Origin: Linnemannia elongata
Taxonomy: Eukaryota; Mortierellomycota; Mortierellomycetes; Mortierellales; Mortierellaceae
Length of the DNA: 64,000 nt
Assembly (NCBI GenBank): GCA_036320915.1
Contig: JAXBDG010000001.1
Coordinates: 1,612,001 to 1,676,000, forward strand
Direction: 5' to 3'
The translations under genes and the position numbers were made by a program. The notes under the pieces were generated by a model, which was not told the DNA's origin, did no database searches, and worked only from the letters and a program-made list of their open reading frames with translations. Of this stretch, positions 1 to 12,471 are shown in pieces (position 1 is the first letter of the stretch; each line of letters starts with the position of its first letter).

Positions 1-79
1 CATGCTTTCTTAGGCACCGAAACCAGGTGGGGTAGAGTACTAATCAAAATTATCACTTGCATTTATTTATGGTTTATAG

Positions 80-1578
80 ATTCACGAGAAGCATTCAGGA
101 ATCGAGTACAACCAGGACGACCTTACTCACCATCCAACCCACCCAAAACACCTATCTATCTCTGTCCACTTGTCGGAGACCTGACAGGATTCCAGTATTA
201 TCTCTCACGGAGCGGACCGGATCACAATCCCATCAACGAATCCAGCCCGCAGACCGGCGACACAGCACTTCACCTGGCCTGTCTCTTTTTGGAATCGCCT
301 TTGGCGACGATAAAGGTGCTTGTCGAACTGGGCGCGGATATCAATCTGGAAAACTTGCAGGGCTATACACCCGTGACTATCCTTGTCTCCTCCAATACCC
401 AGCACTGCTATGAGGCGCTCAAGTTCTTTGTCATGCGTGGGGCACGCATCCCAGCTTATATCCGCAACCCTATCACTCCCCTCAACAGTGCGCAACTCTA
501 TGCGCTCCATGTTGTGAATGAGTCTCGGCAGACTCCTTATCAGGATATTAATAACCCGGTGATGTCGCAGGCGCAGCAGCAGCAACAGCTATTATTACAG
601 CAACAACAGCAGCAGCAGCAGCAGGACAACCGCCGATTCTCGCGCCAGAAGCTGTCGTACCAGAACCAGAATGTATACCAGGAGCGAGGAGGACGAAGAG
701 TTGACCGAATGATTGCTCAGGGACGTCCGCTGATCCATGTTGTGGCGGCAATGCAGGAGGATTACTGGATCTTGGACTGTCTTTGTGAAGCGGGGCTGGA
801 TCCAGCCATGTCGTTTGGAGGTGAGACGGCATTGGTGGCGGCAGCGGCGCATTTGAGGATCAAGAACGTCGAGTGGCTGCTTAACCATGATCTGGACGTT
901 AGTTCAGAGGCCGGAGTGCAGCGCGCTATCCGGGTTGTCAAACTCTTGCATCAGTCGGGTTCAGCTGGTCGAGGAGGAGGAGGTCATGGACGGTCTGTCA
1001 GTGCCTCGGCTGCGGCAGTATTGGGCGGTGATGGTGGTCGAGGTTCGACTGACTATCATCTTCCGTACAGTTCTGCGTCCAAGGAGTATCTGGAGAACAT
1101 TAGTGATCTGGGCAAGTACAGTTGGGCAGGTGTCGCGTATGGAGAGGCGGACCGGATCAGCAAGGATATGGTCAAGCCTGTACTCAGTCTATTGGAACAG
1201 TGGACTGGCAATCGTCGTATCGAGAACCGGAAGGAGGTTGCTACAAAGTTGAAGGTCATGTACGGAGCCACCATGGACCCATTTGCTGAATCCCAGAGTG
1301 GAGCTCCTATGGCATCGTCTGTCTCGTTGGCCAGCACTAACAGTGCCAGCAGTGCTGGTAGTCAAGGACATCCGTACCCGTACCAGTTCCAACACCAGTA
1401 CCATCAGCAATACCAACAAGTACAGCAACCAGTACAGTCGCAGCCACAGCAACACCGGATGAGCATGCAGCAGTTCGCGTCTCCTGGTGGATCTTTGCGC
1501 GGATCGAAATCACTCCGCAAGAACCAACGGCATCTGATTGACCAGGCTTTGAGCGAGCGGCCAGGACGCTTTTGGTAG
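80..1578 (+). CDS. ankyrin-repeat, poly-Gln protein, 3' exon (5' truncated by window)
   Basis: This is the last exon of a gene that starts upstream of the window. The frame opens after a good intron end: branch site ACTAATC at about 39-45 and acceptor TATAG at 75-79. It runs to the TAG at 1576-1578, giving about 499 residues. Ankyrin signatures are visible: GDTALHLA followed by VLVELGADINLENLQGYTPV near the exon start, then a weaker unit, GGETALVAAAA...VEWLLNHDLDV, around 810-900. Between them lies a Gln-rich tract (about 570-630). The C-terminal third is rich in Gly, Ser, Gln, His and Tyr. Ankyrin repeats usually mediate protein binding; no catalytic domain is visible and the function is unknown. 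The frame also reads through to base 1 without a stop, so the intron call is inferred from the splice signals. It is convergent with the metallophosphatase gene, 139 bp away. Confidence 0.75.
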
Positions 1579-1717
1579 ACACTCTGTCTCCACTCATCAT
1601 TGTTATTTACTCATTTACTATTCATTCATCCATTCATACCACATACCCATTCATACCACCATTGCATAGAAGAGAACATCGAGTAAAAAAGTGACGCGAA
1701 TTTATTTTTTTTTGGAT

Positions 1718-4700
1718 TTACATGACGCCTCCACCTCCAGCGCCTCCCATGACCAATTGGGTACCCTGTCGAAGACGTTCCAAAAGATCATCAATCTGTC
1801 GTTGACGTTGTCCCTTTTGGTTATTGGGACGGTCATGGCGCTCAGAAGGAGGTGAATTGTCATGAACCTTTGGTCCTTCAAAGAGAGTCTGCTGACCGAC
1901 AATTGTCAAGTCGTCATCGTCCAGACGCTTCCAGGTATCGACTCTGTCGCCATTTCTGAGGATCTCAAACACGCGCGATCGTCTGTAGATCGAACCCCGA
2001 CCATACGAACCGTAACCCAGGCCTCCGCCAAAGCAAAGTTCGATTCCCCGATGGTCCAAGCACTATTTTGTAGGACGATGTAACATATTTAGGGTTAGAA
2101 ACATAACCCAGTTGACATGCATATATGCATGGACAAATAACACCAAAAGGAGGGCGGTCAACAAAAAACAAAAAAGGAGACTAGACTTACATAGTCGTTG
2201 AGATGGTCATGTCCAGCAGTGGTCGCTCTGACATCCTTACTCTCAAAGATAGCATCGAACATGCCAGAGTTGTATGAGGGACTACTAACACCTTCCACCT
2301 TATCACCCACCATCTTGCCATTCTCCTTGTTTCTCAAACCGTCCTCACCGTCATCGTCGCCGTTGTCGTTGTCGTCATTATCCTCATCGACGAGAGCGTA
2401 CTCGGGGATTGGGATGTGGAAGAATGCCAATGCGTTGGGGACCTTGTCCTTGGGATGGCGCGAAGTAATAGCCTGAGATGTCTGTCGGAACCACTCGACC
2501 TGATCCTCCTTGATCCAGTCATAGCCAGGGTATGCGAGATTGAAGCTGTATGCGCCCGAGTCCAGGAAGTAGAGAGTGAAGCGACCATCTTTCTCCTTAT
2601 CGAAAGTCTCAATGCCCTCATCCAGTTCCTCCTCATGATCACTCTCATACTCATTGTCCTCGCTCTGGGCATCAAAGCGGGGGCGACGATGGCGATGATG
2701 ACGACGATCGCGTCTGTGAATCTGGAGGAGAAAGTTGCCTGTGCCCGAAATGCCGGCAGGTCCGCGCTCAGCCATCGAAAAAGGAACATCCTGCACTGAC
2801 CGCATCATTTCCTCGCGAGAAAGATCGCCTTCTTCATCGTGATTTCCAAAGATAATGGTCCATGGGATCCCGCGCTCAACGACTGGTTTTGAATATTTGA
2901 GGATCGTCTATGTAAGTTTTACAATAGAAAAAGAAACGAGTTAGTAACGAGTGATCAGCAGAAACTCGTTTTCATACAGTAACGAACATAAAGCCCACGA
3001 CTTACAGAGTAGGCGTCGTTGGAGGTCATTCCGTTGACATTGTCGCCTGTAAAGACAACCAAATCCGGTCTCTCTGCCTCCAACACACGCTCCATCATCT
3101 CCGAGGTGTTGATATCTCCAGTGCAGGTCATCTAACGCAAGTAAGGAGACATAACGGCGTTAGTGAATCATGCAATTATTGCGCCACCTTGTATCATTTT
3201 CATTTGTGTTCAACACATACCGAGCTCGGGGCGTTGTAACAAGAGTGAGGGCCAGTCGCCATATGGATATCGGCAAACTGCACAATCTTGAAAGAACCGT
3301 CATCCTTGAACTTGAGGGTGGGGACCTTAGGAAGCGCCTTTTCGCCAGTCCTGTAGACGATTTGAGCATTCCAATCTGGGACATCGTCTTCAGGGTCATG
3401 ATCAAACGCAGCCAGATTCCAACCATAGGGGACTGGGTTGTTTCCGAGTTCAACCGCAAGATTGTCCAGAACGTCCTTGCGGTCGCCAAGTCGACCTCGT
3501 CGGTAGTTGATATAGACGTTCCCATCCTTGAATCGAACTCCTGTATCGATCGACTCTCTCGGCGCACCATCGTCTTCATCATCGGCCTGTTGGCTTCTCA
3601 GACTGAGGTTAAGACTTGTGATAGGGCGCTCTCCTGGGACAGACTTGTAAAATAGATAGAGATATCGTTTGAACGTGCCAGTCACGATGGGGCGGTTGAC
3701 GCGTGTCCAAGAATCGTCCATCGAGCATCGAGGCAAGGGACATGCTTTGGTGGCGATGTGTGTGATTGGGGGACGGTAGCCCTCCTTTCGATAGTACAAG
3801 TGTACCCACTGACCTCCTGCGGAAGGAGAAAAAAAAAGAACACACAAAGGAGAGATAAACACAGCGAAAGATTAGCGAGCATGCACGTCAACGCAAAAGT
3901 TATCCACATGGATGGTGTAAAAGTTTCCCCCTCGATGACGACGATATCCTGCAATTTGTGCAATTGTGCAATTGTTCATTTGAACTGAGAGCTCATGTAA
4001 CAAACGATGCAAAAAAAAAGGAGTCGCTCACACATACCTGTACCAACATTCAGATCCAAAGGAAGGCGGTCATAACCGATTGCGGCATGGCTGTCATAAC
4101 CATACTTGACAACAACGCTATCAATAGGAGAGTCTTCAGGATCGCGCTGGACAAACATGGTCAGGACAGGACCACGGTTGCCATCGTTCAGGTTGCCCTC
4201 GATTCTCTCCCAGTCTGGACCCATCTCTGCATCCGGACCTTGCAAGACAGCAATATTCGTGATTGGGTTCAGTCGAACATTGCTGCTGCCTAGAGATGTG
4301 GGAAGGTCGGTAAAGTGAAGGTGCACAAAGCTGCCTCTAGAATATTTGTTGAGATCCTGAGCGACCTTTCTGTAGCCGGGAACGAAGCAATTGTCCTCTT
4401 GGCAGGCCGTGATCTTGATATCTGTTATCGGGGGGATGCCTGCGGCTGCATTGAGACCAAGAAGCCAGGAAAGGAAATGAAGTGCATGGGCGAACAAATT
4501 GTCGCACAGACGGGTAGAAAAAGAAAGGGGGCAGAGGATAGGAGAGGAGAGGAAGCAAAAGGAGCACAAGGAAGAGTGAGTAAACAGGAGTCAGCAGTGA
4601 GAGAGGCGAAAAAAAGGGATCAGGTCACACTGGCCATGGAGTGAATGAGAGGGAAGGGTGTCATAAGGTTGTTTGTTTGTTGCTTGCTGATGGAGGGAGG

Positions 4701-4867
4701 GAGTGAAAGGAGTTTAGGACGAGAGGGAGTGGGAGAAGAAGGCGTAGAGAGAAGTAGGAAGGAGCTGCAAGGGTTCAAGGGGGTAAGGATGGAGGATGAT
4801 TACCTGACGCCTGCAGGGTGCTTGAGAGCCCAAGGACCAGCAGGGAGGACCAAAGAAGCGGCCTCAT
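1718..4867 (-). CDS. DCR2: secreted/endomembrane calcineurin-like metallophosphatase, Dcr2 family
   Basis: Exons on the minus strand are 4867-4804, 4439-4038, 3816-3221, 3131-3006, 2907-2191 and 2062-1718. They total 2,250 nt (749 aa) in a continuous frame with GT-AG junctions. The first exon encodes MRPLLWSSLLVLGLSSTLQA, a typical signal peptide. The middle carries the complete calcineurin-like phosphoesterase motif set: FADIH (DxH), VVFTGDN (GDxx), FGNHDEEG (GNHD), FFHIPIPEY and the C-terminal AGHDHLNDY (GHxH). The N-terminal half with LNVGTGG and repeated beta-rich segments matches the layout of fungal Dcr2/Sia1 proteins. Yeast Dcr2 is a phosphoesterase that promotes cell-cycle start and dephosphorylates Sic1 and Ire1. 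Family membership is clear, but substrates here are inferred. An acidic insert (EDNEYESDHEEELDEG) lies between the GNHD and GHxH motifs. Divergent from the CnjB-like gene. Confidence 0.9.
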
Positions 4868-5743
4868 AATAGCGAGTAGGTGTATATGAGTGCGTGTGTC
4901 GGAAGAGAAAGAGTGGTGGTGGTGAGAGAGAAAGGAGAGTGTATGAGTTGATGAGCAAAAAAGGGATGGGAGTGAAGGAACAAGTAAATGAAGGAAAAGG
5001 AGAGTGGGAGTGGGAGTGAAAGACAGAGAACAAAGAAAGACAAAAAAGTGAAAGAGAGAGAGAGAGAAAGAGAGAGAGTGAGTGAGTGAAAGAAGAGTGG
5101 TCAGTCAGTCAGGTAAGCCAGCCAGTCAGTGAAAAAAGAGCTGGTTCATGATGATGAAGTGTCTCAATGAACGAACAACGCCAGCGAATAGGAGTCAATG
5201 AAAACTGCGCTCTCTTCTAACCTATCTTACTTGACTGACTGACCTGCAAACCACCCCAAAACAGGGCGTCATACCATGTTGTTCCTTGTCCAGCAGACAC
5301 ATCATTGAAAAATAAAGTTTCCCTTCGATCCTATTCTCACCGCCTGTCTTGGCGCTGCTTTCCTATCTCTCTCTCTGTCTACTTTACATCTCTGCCCGTT
5401 TACTGTCTCCTACATACACTTCTGCGCAGAAACTAAACAAAACCATGGCGTGAACAACAAAAAGCACACGCTGCCGCCTAGCATGTCTCTCTCCCGAGCT
5501 CTCGAGCACTGTGAGCTCGCCGTGGACGCGCTTTTTTTTGATCAGCCTGTCTACCGACTTTTGGTGATTGAGAAGGAAGGAAATTGAATCGCATGCTCTG
5601 CTGTCGTGATAATTAGCCCTGTCTTTCGCGTGTAGATTTCGTACTCTTCTCTTTCTCTCCGCGCCTCATCCTCACCTCTCCTTCTCCTCCCTATCAACCA
5701 CCTCTCCAAACACCGTACATCACACTCTCCTCTTTAAGCTAAT
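4868..5743. other. shared divergent intergenic/promoter region
   Basis: These 876 bp separate two divergently transcribed genes (metallophosphatase to the left, zinc-knuckle protein to the right). The left half is purine-rich on the plus strand, meaning a CT-rich leader for the minus-strand gene. The right half (5640-5740) is CT-rich ahead of the plus-strand start. Each gene therefore has a pyrimidine-rich leader. No clear TATA box was seen. No coding potential beyond low-complexity frames. Confidence 0.6.
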
Positions 5744-6229
5744 ATGAGCTGGAATTCACCTGCAAACAACCAACCCTCCGCCCAGCAGTGGGGCTCTAAC
5801 ACACCCTGGGGAGCCATTCAACAAGACTCGAAACCTGGAAGCGGCAGTGGCGGAGGAGGGTGGGACTCTACCTCTACGAACCAAAGCACCTCCAACCAAA
5901 CTTCCAACAACTGGGGCTCTTCTCCGGGAAACAACGACAACAATCCTCCTGCTTCTGGTGTCAGTGGGGGCTGGGCCTCGTCCGGTTCCAACAAGTCCAG
6001 CTATGGCGCCGCTCCTGCCTCGAACGGAGGAGGAGGAGGAGGCTGGAACTCTTCGGCTGCTGCCTCAGGAGGCGGTGGTTGGGGAGCAGATACAAGCTCC
6101 TCTCAGGCCGACAAATGGAATGCATTGAGCAAACACATGGAATCGACATCGCTCCATGACGATCAAGCTGGTGAGTGAATTTCACATTTCGCGACAAAAC
6201 AAAGGTATCTTTTTTGGTGGCGATAAATC

Positions 6230-6265
<36 letters not shown>

Positions 6266-7804
6266 AGCCTTTTTATTTAACAATGCGTTTTCGTCAACGC
6301 CTTTTTTTTGCAACTCCTTCAGATCGCCACGACAGACCCTCTTTTCAGCAAGAGCCACATGAAGGTAAAACAACATGTTGTTGTCTGGTTATGCGAGCTA
6401 AATGAACAAGACGCACATATTTGCAGCTGATGATCCAACATATCCTTTCTTTTTTTTTGCCTCTTGATCAATATGGATACAACAATAGTCCCCCAACCAA
6501 CTATGACCATTGAGGAGGCGTGGCCTAGTTTCGCCGAGGCGGACGAGTCGCGGGATTTGGATGACATTAAGACTGCGCTGGCCCAGCTCTGCGGTGCCTT
6601 CCAGGGAAGGTCTTGGCAAGAGCTGGAGAAGAAGCTTCGCGAGGAGAACTGCAACACGTACCTCGTCGCCGTGGTAAGAGCCAATTCGCATCGCGATCAG
6701 CCCATGTGATCATTCAATTACTATAACTGATGAAACCATTTCTTCTCATTCATGATATTGCTCCCTTCGAATAACCTCTTACCATTAGGATGACCAAGTC
6801 TCGTTCGGATACACACTCGTCAACTTGCGCGCAGAGCCCAACCAAAAGTACCGCGTCATCTCCTCATTGATCAAGCCTGGTACCGCGAAGAGGGGTCGCA
6901 TGGCCATCGGAGTCGCCTCCAACTACGACGAGAACTTTGAGCGTCTCGAGAACGCCGGTGTCGTTCGTCCCAGCGGTGTCCCCAGATGCTTCAACTGCCG
7001 TCAGGAGGGCCATGTCTCCTCCGCCTGCCCCGAGGAGAAGCGTGAAATCGAGCGGTCCGAGAACTTTGGCAAATGTTATAACTGTGGGTAAGTTACCCTG
7101 CTCGCGATCTTCCATTCGTGTCTTTGGTATCATTTTTTTAGCTCTTCTCGGCAGTTGACGCGTATTTACACCTTTCCTAACTCTGTATCTATAGAGCTGA
7201 GGAGCATCGGAGCCGAGATTGCCCTGAGCCTCGCAAGGTGATGATCTGCAGAAACTGTGGCAACGAAGGTCATCAGGCTCGCGCGTGCCCTGAGCCTCCC
7301 GCACCTATGGTTTGCAACCGATGCTGCCAGGAGGGTCACCTGTCGCGCGATTGCGAGCAACCAAGAACTGATATTACTTGCAACCGCTGCAACCAAGTTG
7401 GCCACATAGCCCGCGACTGCGAACAGCCCAGAACGGATGTAACTTGCATCCGATGCAACCAGATCGGACACATGGTACGCGATTGCACCGAGCCCAGGAC
7501 TGACATGACTTGCAACCGGTGCAGCGAGGTCGGCCATATGTCGCGCGACTGCCCTGCCCCCAGGACCTGCAACCGGTGCGGATCCGAAGACCACGAGATT
7601 CGCGACTGTGACCAGCCCAGAACAGATATCCAGTGCAACCGTTGTAGTGAGATGGGACACATGGCCCGTGACTGCGGCCAGGAGCGCGAGCAGCGCGCTT
7701 GTTTCCGCTGTGGATCCACCGACCATATCTCGCGCGATTGCTCTGAGTCGCGTACGGACATGCCACCCCGTCGCAATCGCTTTGGATTCGACCAGGGTTT
7801 CTAA
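5744..7804 (+). CDS. CnjB-like CCHC zinc-knuckle nucleic-acid-binding protein
   Basis: Exons 5744-6170, 6323-6364, 6489-6673, 6789-7087 and 7195-7804 join in frame to 1,563 nt (520 aa). The N-terminus (1-140) is Gly/Trp/Ser/Asn-rich with repeated GGGGW and NNWGSS units. A globular middle (about 160-275: EEAWPSFAEADESRDLDDIK and NTYLVAV, then DDQVSFGYTLVNL across the third intron) precedes ten CX2CX4HX4C knuckles from residue ~284 to ~500, starting CFNCRQEGHVSSAC and ending CFRCGSTDHISRDC. This order of G/W-rich tail, conserved middle and knuckle array is that of fungal proteins annotated CnjB. The knuckles resemble CNBP/Gis2, which bind single-stranded nucleic acid and act in translation or RNA metabolism. 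RNA or ssDNA binding is a family inference. A 42-nt exon and a 30-A run in intron 1 are notable. An A-rich stretch follows at ~7894. Confidence 0.88.
6234..6263 (+). repeat. A30 homopolymer inside intron 1 of the CnjB-like gene
   Basis: Thirty consecutive A residues lie on the coding strand between the donor at 6171 and the acceptor at 6321-6322. They interrupt no exon. Run length may be uncertain in the assembly. Confidence 0.9.
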
Positions 7805-8180
7805 GGAGACTCCGTGTGGTGGTACCTCTTGATTGAGGTGATTGTTGCACAGCGGGTGCTTTTTTTTGCGATTCGTGTCGGCCTATGATTGAAAACAAAA
7901 AAAAAAAAAAAAAAAAAAATCAAAACAGAAACAAAAACTAAACAAAATACTCAAAAAAGAGAATTAGCTCAAAAAAAAGTGTAGTTTGAGTGGTGTTCAA
8001 GTATGTTAAGTGCGATGGGCGCCCGCTTCCTTTTCTCTTACCAAATAAAAAGGCTCCTTACGCGTTAGAGAGGTTGCGGACGAAATTGTCATGTTGTAAA
8101 TGAGCGACTGTTCTGCGTACGTCAGGTCCACACCGAAAGAGATATGTTTTTTTTATTCCTTTGCATTGATTGCAAGGCCG
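7805..8180. other. convergent 3' intergenic region
   Basis: These 376 bp lie between the stop of the zinc-knuckle gene and the stop of naa30. The stretch holds an A-run at about 7896-7919, AT-rich sequence and an AATAAA-like CCAAATAAA at about 8040-8048. It is presumably the two 3' UTRs. No gene seen. Confidence 0.6.
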
Positions 8181-9167
8181 CTATGCGTGTACTGAAACCG
8201 GGTCTAAGGCGAGTAGCTCGGGTTTGCAGAGGAGCTTCAATCTGAAGGCATCGACGCCATTGAGGTAGTAGCGATAGAGTCTCTTGTCCTTGATGAATCC
8301 CATCTGCTGATACAACGCAATCGCGCTCTGGTTCGTATACTCTGTCTCCAGCACAATCTATTTCATGTTATGGAGGGGGAAATGGCAATGAGTGGTTAAA
8401 ATACGTTGCTTGATTTGGTCCTGTGCGCAAGAGAATGAGGAAATGTAACAGTGTCCTTGTTTGCTTCCTTTTCCCTTCGCCGATTGTATGAGCGATATGC
8501 GTGTTTTACCTCATCGGCGCCAGAACTTTTCATGGCTTCGATGGCCATGAGGACAAGGGTCGAACCAATTTTGCGTTTCCGGTATTCCTTCGAGACGGCC
8601 AACATGGCAATATACCCACGGTTCCGCGCCGAGTGACCATGTGGTTCCAATCGACAGACAATCACCCCGATACACGTCCCCTTTTCCCTATCCATCGCCT
8701 ATAGGGAGAGAGGGATTGAGAAAAAAAACATTTGTTGTCGGTTAGACAATCGTTTCTTTAAACCGGTTGGTATGTAATAAGGGAGGAGGTTGAGAAAGTG
8801 AGGAACTCACGAGGAAAGAGAGTTTGGGCCACTGGTGGAGAAAGTAGCGGTAGGTGTAGATGGAGTAAGGTTCCGAGAGATCATTCTCGATCAGTGACAT
8901 CATCCCCTGGAGTTGATGCTCTGATTCGTACCCGACATAGTCGATTGGAGGTAATGGTGTGGCCGTTGAGGGGACTGTAGAACTACTGTTGCTGCTGGTG
9001 GTGGTGGTCTCGGTTTTTGTTTTAATGGCAGGTGAGTTAGTAGAGGATCCGTGTGACGATTCTGTTGTGGTTGTAGAATCTGAAGGTGCTGTTGTGGGTG
9101 TTGCTGGTGGTGGTGGTCCTCCTGACTTTGCTTTCGGCTTTGACTTTGTCTTTGATTTTGGTGGCAT
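8181..9167 (-). CDS. NAA30: N-alpha-acetyltransferase 30, NatC catalytic subunit
   Basis: Exons 9167-8811, 8698-8510 and 8357-8181 give 723 nt (240 aa). A low-complexity Lys/Ser/Thr/Pro-rich N-terminus (1-85, [17 protein letters not shown]...) is followed by a GNAT domain very close to Naa30/Mak3: [50 protein letters not shown] (acetyl-CoA loop), ALYQQMGF and [17 protein letters not shown]. The family acetylates N-terminal Met followed by hydrophobic residues as part of NatC with Naa35 and Naa38, on the ribosome. The N-terminal extension is longer than yeast Mak3 (176 aa) but similar in style to animal Naa30. The start Met is the first in frame before the Lys-rich segment. Identification is strong. 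Confidence 0.92.
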
Positions 9168-9421
9168 CGTTGTGATTGGATAAGGATAGTTGTGAGTAAG
9201 AGCGAGAAAGTGTGTTTTGGAGGAGTGAATGAGAAGAACACAAGCAAGGGTGAGGATCAAGAACACGCTGTTCCCTTTGCACCAGCAAAGCCAGGAACTG
9301 TGACCAAGAATTGGCTCTCTCACAGTCACTCATTTTTTTATTTTATTTTTTGGTGGCGTTGATTTTTTTTTATTTTACAAGCAGGTTATTGATACAGTAG
9401 AGATGGAAGCCAGAGAGGAGC

Positions 9422-11597
9422 TTAAGAGAGCATATAGGTAGCAAGGAGGGTGGCCCAGGAGAGAATGGAGACAGAGACCTGCTCGACAGCTGCTGGGGAT
9501 GCCATGTTGGATGGAAGGGTATTAGATCGTCGACGGGTTTGGCCTCTGGTCATCTCAGGGAACGAACCAGGCATCTCACCATCATCAACAGTTGCCGTTG
9601 CTGATGGCAACGCTGCTGCTGTGGTGGAAGAAAGGGTATCTTGAGACGACTCGAGTGCGAGCAGTGACACCTTGGAGATGTTGGACTGACTGGCCTGTTG
9701 ACTCTCGAGGACCTCAATCTTGGCAGAGAGTCTCATCATCTCGTCATAGTTGGAAATTGACTTTCGGAACTCACTTTCGCAGCCGGACAGCTTGTCAACT
9801 AATGTCGTCAGCTGCGTCTCCCGGTCCCTCAACGTCTCCTTCAGAACACGTTCGCCATCTATTATCAATATACAAAAAGAATGGAATGAATTAGTTTACT
9901 TGCTCACAGACGAGATACAAAGGCAATAGAGTCAGTGAAGAACCAACAGTAGCAAAGTGTAGAGAAAACAAAGAGAGCCTTACCGCATTTGCGGCGATAC
10001 TTTTCGTCGGCCTGCTGGAATGCCGTCTGCCACATCTTCAACGAAGCAGTAAGATCCTTGACTTCAGAGTAAAGCTGTTGGGTCATCTCTGAACGATCCT
10101 CCGAGCGGGCCGAGATAACTTCCATACCAAAGCGCGCACGAGCATGCTGCTCCGATTGGGCCAATTGAAGCTGGCGGTGCATCAAGTCGACCTGCTGGAC
10201 CAAGAACTCGTACTCTCGCCTCCAACTCTCCACCGGTCCGGCTCCAACAGTGCCAGTCTGTCCCACCTGCTGTTGGTCATCGTCCGTCTCACTGTTCAAC
10301 AGTCTAGAAAGGTGGGCTGTCACTTTGTCGAGTTCCTGGTTCAAAAGAGAGTTGGTCCTAGAAACATGTGACACCTCTGTCTCCAAGGCCTGGATCTTGC
10401 ACTGCATCTTGACCCAATCTCGAGTGGGCATCTCGGGGCCACTTGTCGCCGATATACCAACAATGCCGTTATTAGAATGAGACATAGGTACAATGTCGGA
10501 GGAGTAGCCTTGACTAGCCAGGGTTCGCAGACTGGAAATCGGAGTCAACTCCATGGTGCTCTCTGTGTGAGAGGATTTGTTTTTGTGGGAATGGGTGTTG
10601 ATGGGGGAATCGATAGACGCCAAGGAGTGGCGGCTGTAGTTGACGGCTGTGGATTCACCCACGCGGGAAGAAGAATGTAACTGCATCGATGCGGACCTTT
10701 GGCGCCTCATGCTCTCGTGGCGTCTGCGAAGCTGGCTTGGTAACATGGGGACCGACGAATCAACCTCCTCTCCTTCTCCAGAGAGATAACCACCTTCAAA
10801 ACGCTGGCCAGCCTCCTTATCGATTGGGATTACTGTAGGCGTCGAGTCCTCGGGCAAGGGCGTTAAGGGCTGAGATGGAAATGAGAGCATACTCAACCGC
10901 TTCCCGTTGCCGTGACTACCATGGCCATGTAACTGAAGAGGCGAGAGGGGCGGTGAAGGGAGTCCTGGCACGATCCTTGATGGGAGCGACTTTGTGGCGA
11001 TCTCCTATGTATTGTTTAGTCAAGAGGGAAGAGAAAAAGGCGATCAGATAAGGCTTGCTATTGCTTTGCTCTCAAGCGCTGAGTGAGAGTAAAAAGAACG
11101 AAAAGGTATATAACAAAAGACCAACGTCGTCTTCGTTTCGGAGCCCTAGCTTGCTAGGGTGGAAGGTGAAGCCAGTGCACCCTTCACTCGTCGTTCAGGG
11201 GGCTTGTTCGTTCATTGCGCACGTTTTTGTGGGAACCTTGCGTTCCGTTGGATGACAGTGCATTTTTTGTTGTGTAAAGGGGAAGGCGAGGAGGTATGGG
11301 GGGTATTATTGTATTTCAAGGGGAGAGGAAGAGACAATGTTTGTGCGCGGAGGGGGTTGGATAAGAGGGAAGGGTCGCTTCAGGAACGGGTGTGAAAGCG
11401 AATCTTTTAAATGTGCGCCTGACCGTAGTTGACGGTGCGATAGTATGAATGGTATCGATGGTACGGATGGTCAGAGAGGAGGGATAGAAGGAGCAGATAG
11501 GATATATATAATGCCGACTTACAGGACGAGGGTGTTGTGCTGCAGGAGAGGAGTTGGCGGTTGAGATGGGCTCGATGGAAGGACGATCAGATGGCAT
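9422..11597 (-). CDS. coiled-coil protein with probable C-terminal tail anchor, unidentified
   Basis: Exons 11597-11523, 11004-9984 and 9858-9422 join in frame to 1,533 nt (510 aa). The first third is disordered and Pro/Ser-rich, with short basic clusters (LRRRHESMRRQRSASM). From about residue 200 there is strong heptad-type sequence (WVKMQCKIQALETEVSH, NSLLNQELDKVTAHLSRL, LYSEVKDLTASLKMWQTAF, KETLRDRETQLTTLVDKL). The last ~18 residues (VSVSILSWATLLATYMLS) are hydrophobic and end at the stop codon, as in tail-anchored membrane proteins. I do not recognise the family. A scaffold or tether on an internal membrane would fit, but that is inference. The gene lies in tandem with naa30, 254 bp upstream of its start. 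Confidence 0.72.
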
Positions 11598-12143
11598 TAT
11601 GGTTGAAGAACGTGTATGACGTCAGAAGGAAGAACAAGGGTCAATGAGGGCAAGAAGGGTTTAGTGGTCGTGAATGGAGAATGTAGAAGGAGCGAAGCCG
11701 AGTTAATGAGAAGTAGGGCGAAGAATATAGAATAAAGAATCAAGAAAGGAGGACGTATGAGGGCGGAGGGGAAGGTGGGGAAAAACGAAAAAAGAAAAGA
11801 ACGAAGGCGAAAAAGAAGGAAAATGGAGAAGACGAAAGAGACGAAGAAGAAAAAGGAAAAGAAGGAAGAAAAAAAGGAAGAAGACGAAGAAGAAGACGAA
11901 GAAGAAGACGACGACGAAGAAGTGACAAGGACGATTGCATGTGGACTACAAGTGAAATGCCCCATGGTTGTACCTGTCCTCCAAAAGAGACATACAACAA
12001 ACTCTTTTTTTTTTTTTTCGATCTCCCCTCCCATCCATACCATACCTCCATCCCATACTCCAGTCGGTCCACTCTTATGTTTATTATGTTGTCCTGTTGT
12101 CTTGTGTTTGTTGTCTGTCTGTCTCTTTCAGATGTCGCCTTCC

Positions 12144-12146
<3 letters not shown>

Positions 12147-12223
<77 letters not shown>

Positions 12224-12232
12224 TTTTTTTAA
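12147..12232 (+). repeat. (TC)n microsatellite followed by a T-run
   Basis: About 34 uninterrupted TC dinucleotides are followed by about 17 T residues. It opens several reading frames (SLSLSL or ERERER) that should not be taken as genes. Confidence 0.95.
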
Positions 12233-12433
12233 CTTGACCTCTCCGCTCGTGCGACGACAACGGATGTCCATCCTTCCCTCTCTGTCTTGTTTGGCTGTGG
12301 ACCGGATCAAAACTCTCTTTTTCTTCTTTTCTTTTAGCCCTGTCTCTCTCTCTCTCCCTATTCCTCTCCATGCTTCCTCTCAAGGCTATCGTTTACCCTT
12401 CTTGAAGTACAGTTGGCACAAAGAAGAGAAAAG

Positions 12434-12470
<37 letters not shown>
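12434..12470 (+). repeat. A37 homopolymer
   Basis: Thirty-seven consecutive A residues in the intergenic low-complexity region. Confidence 0.9.

Positions 12471-12471
<1 letters not shown>

Noticed and set aside
7166..7898. Three long antisense frames opposite the zinc-knuckle exon
   Set aside because: They mirror the repeated CCHC codons on the other strand; the sense frame has ten perfect knuckles and correct splice phases.
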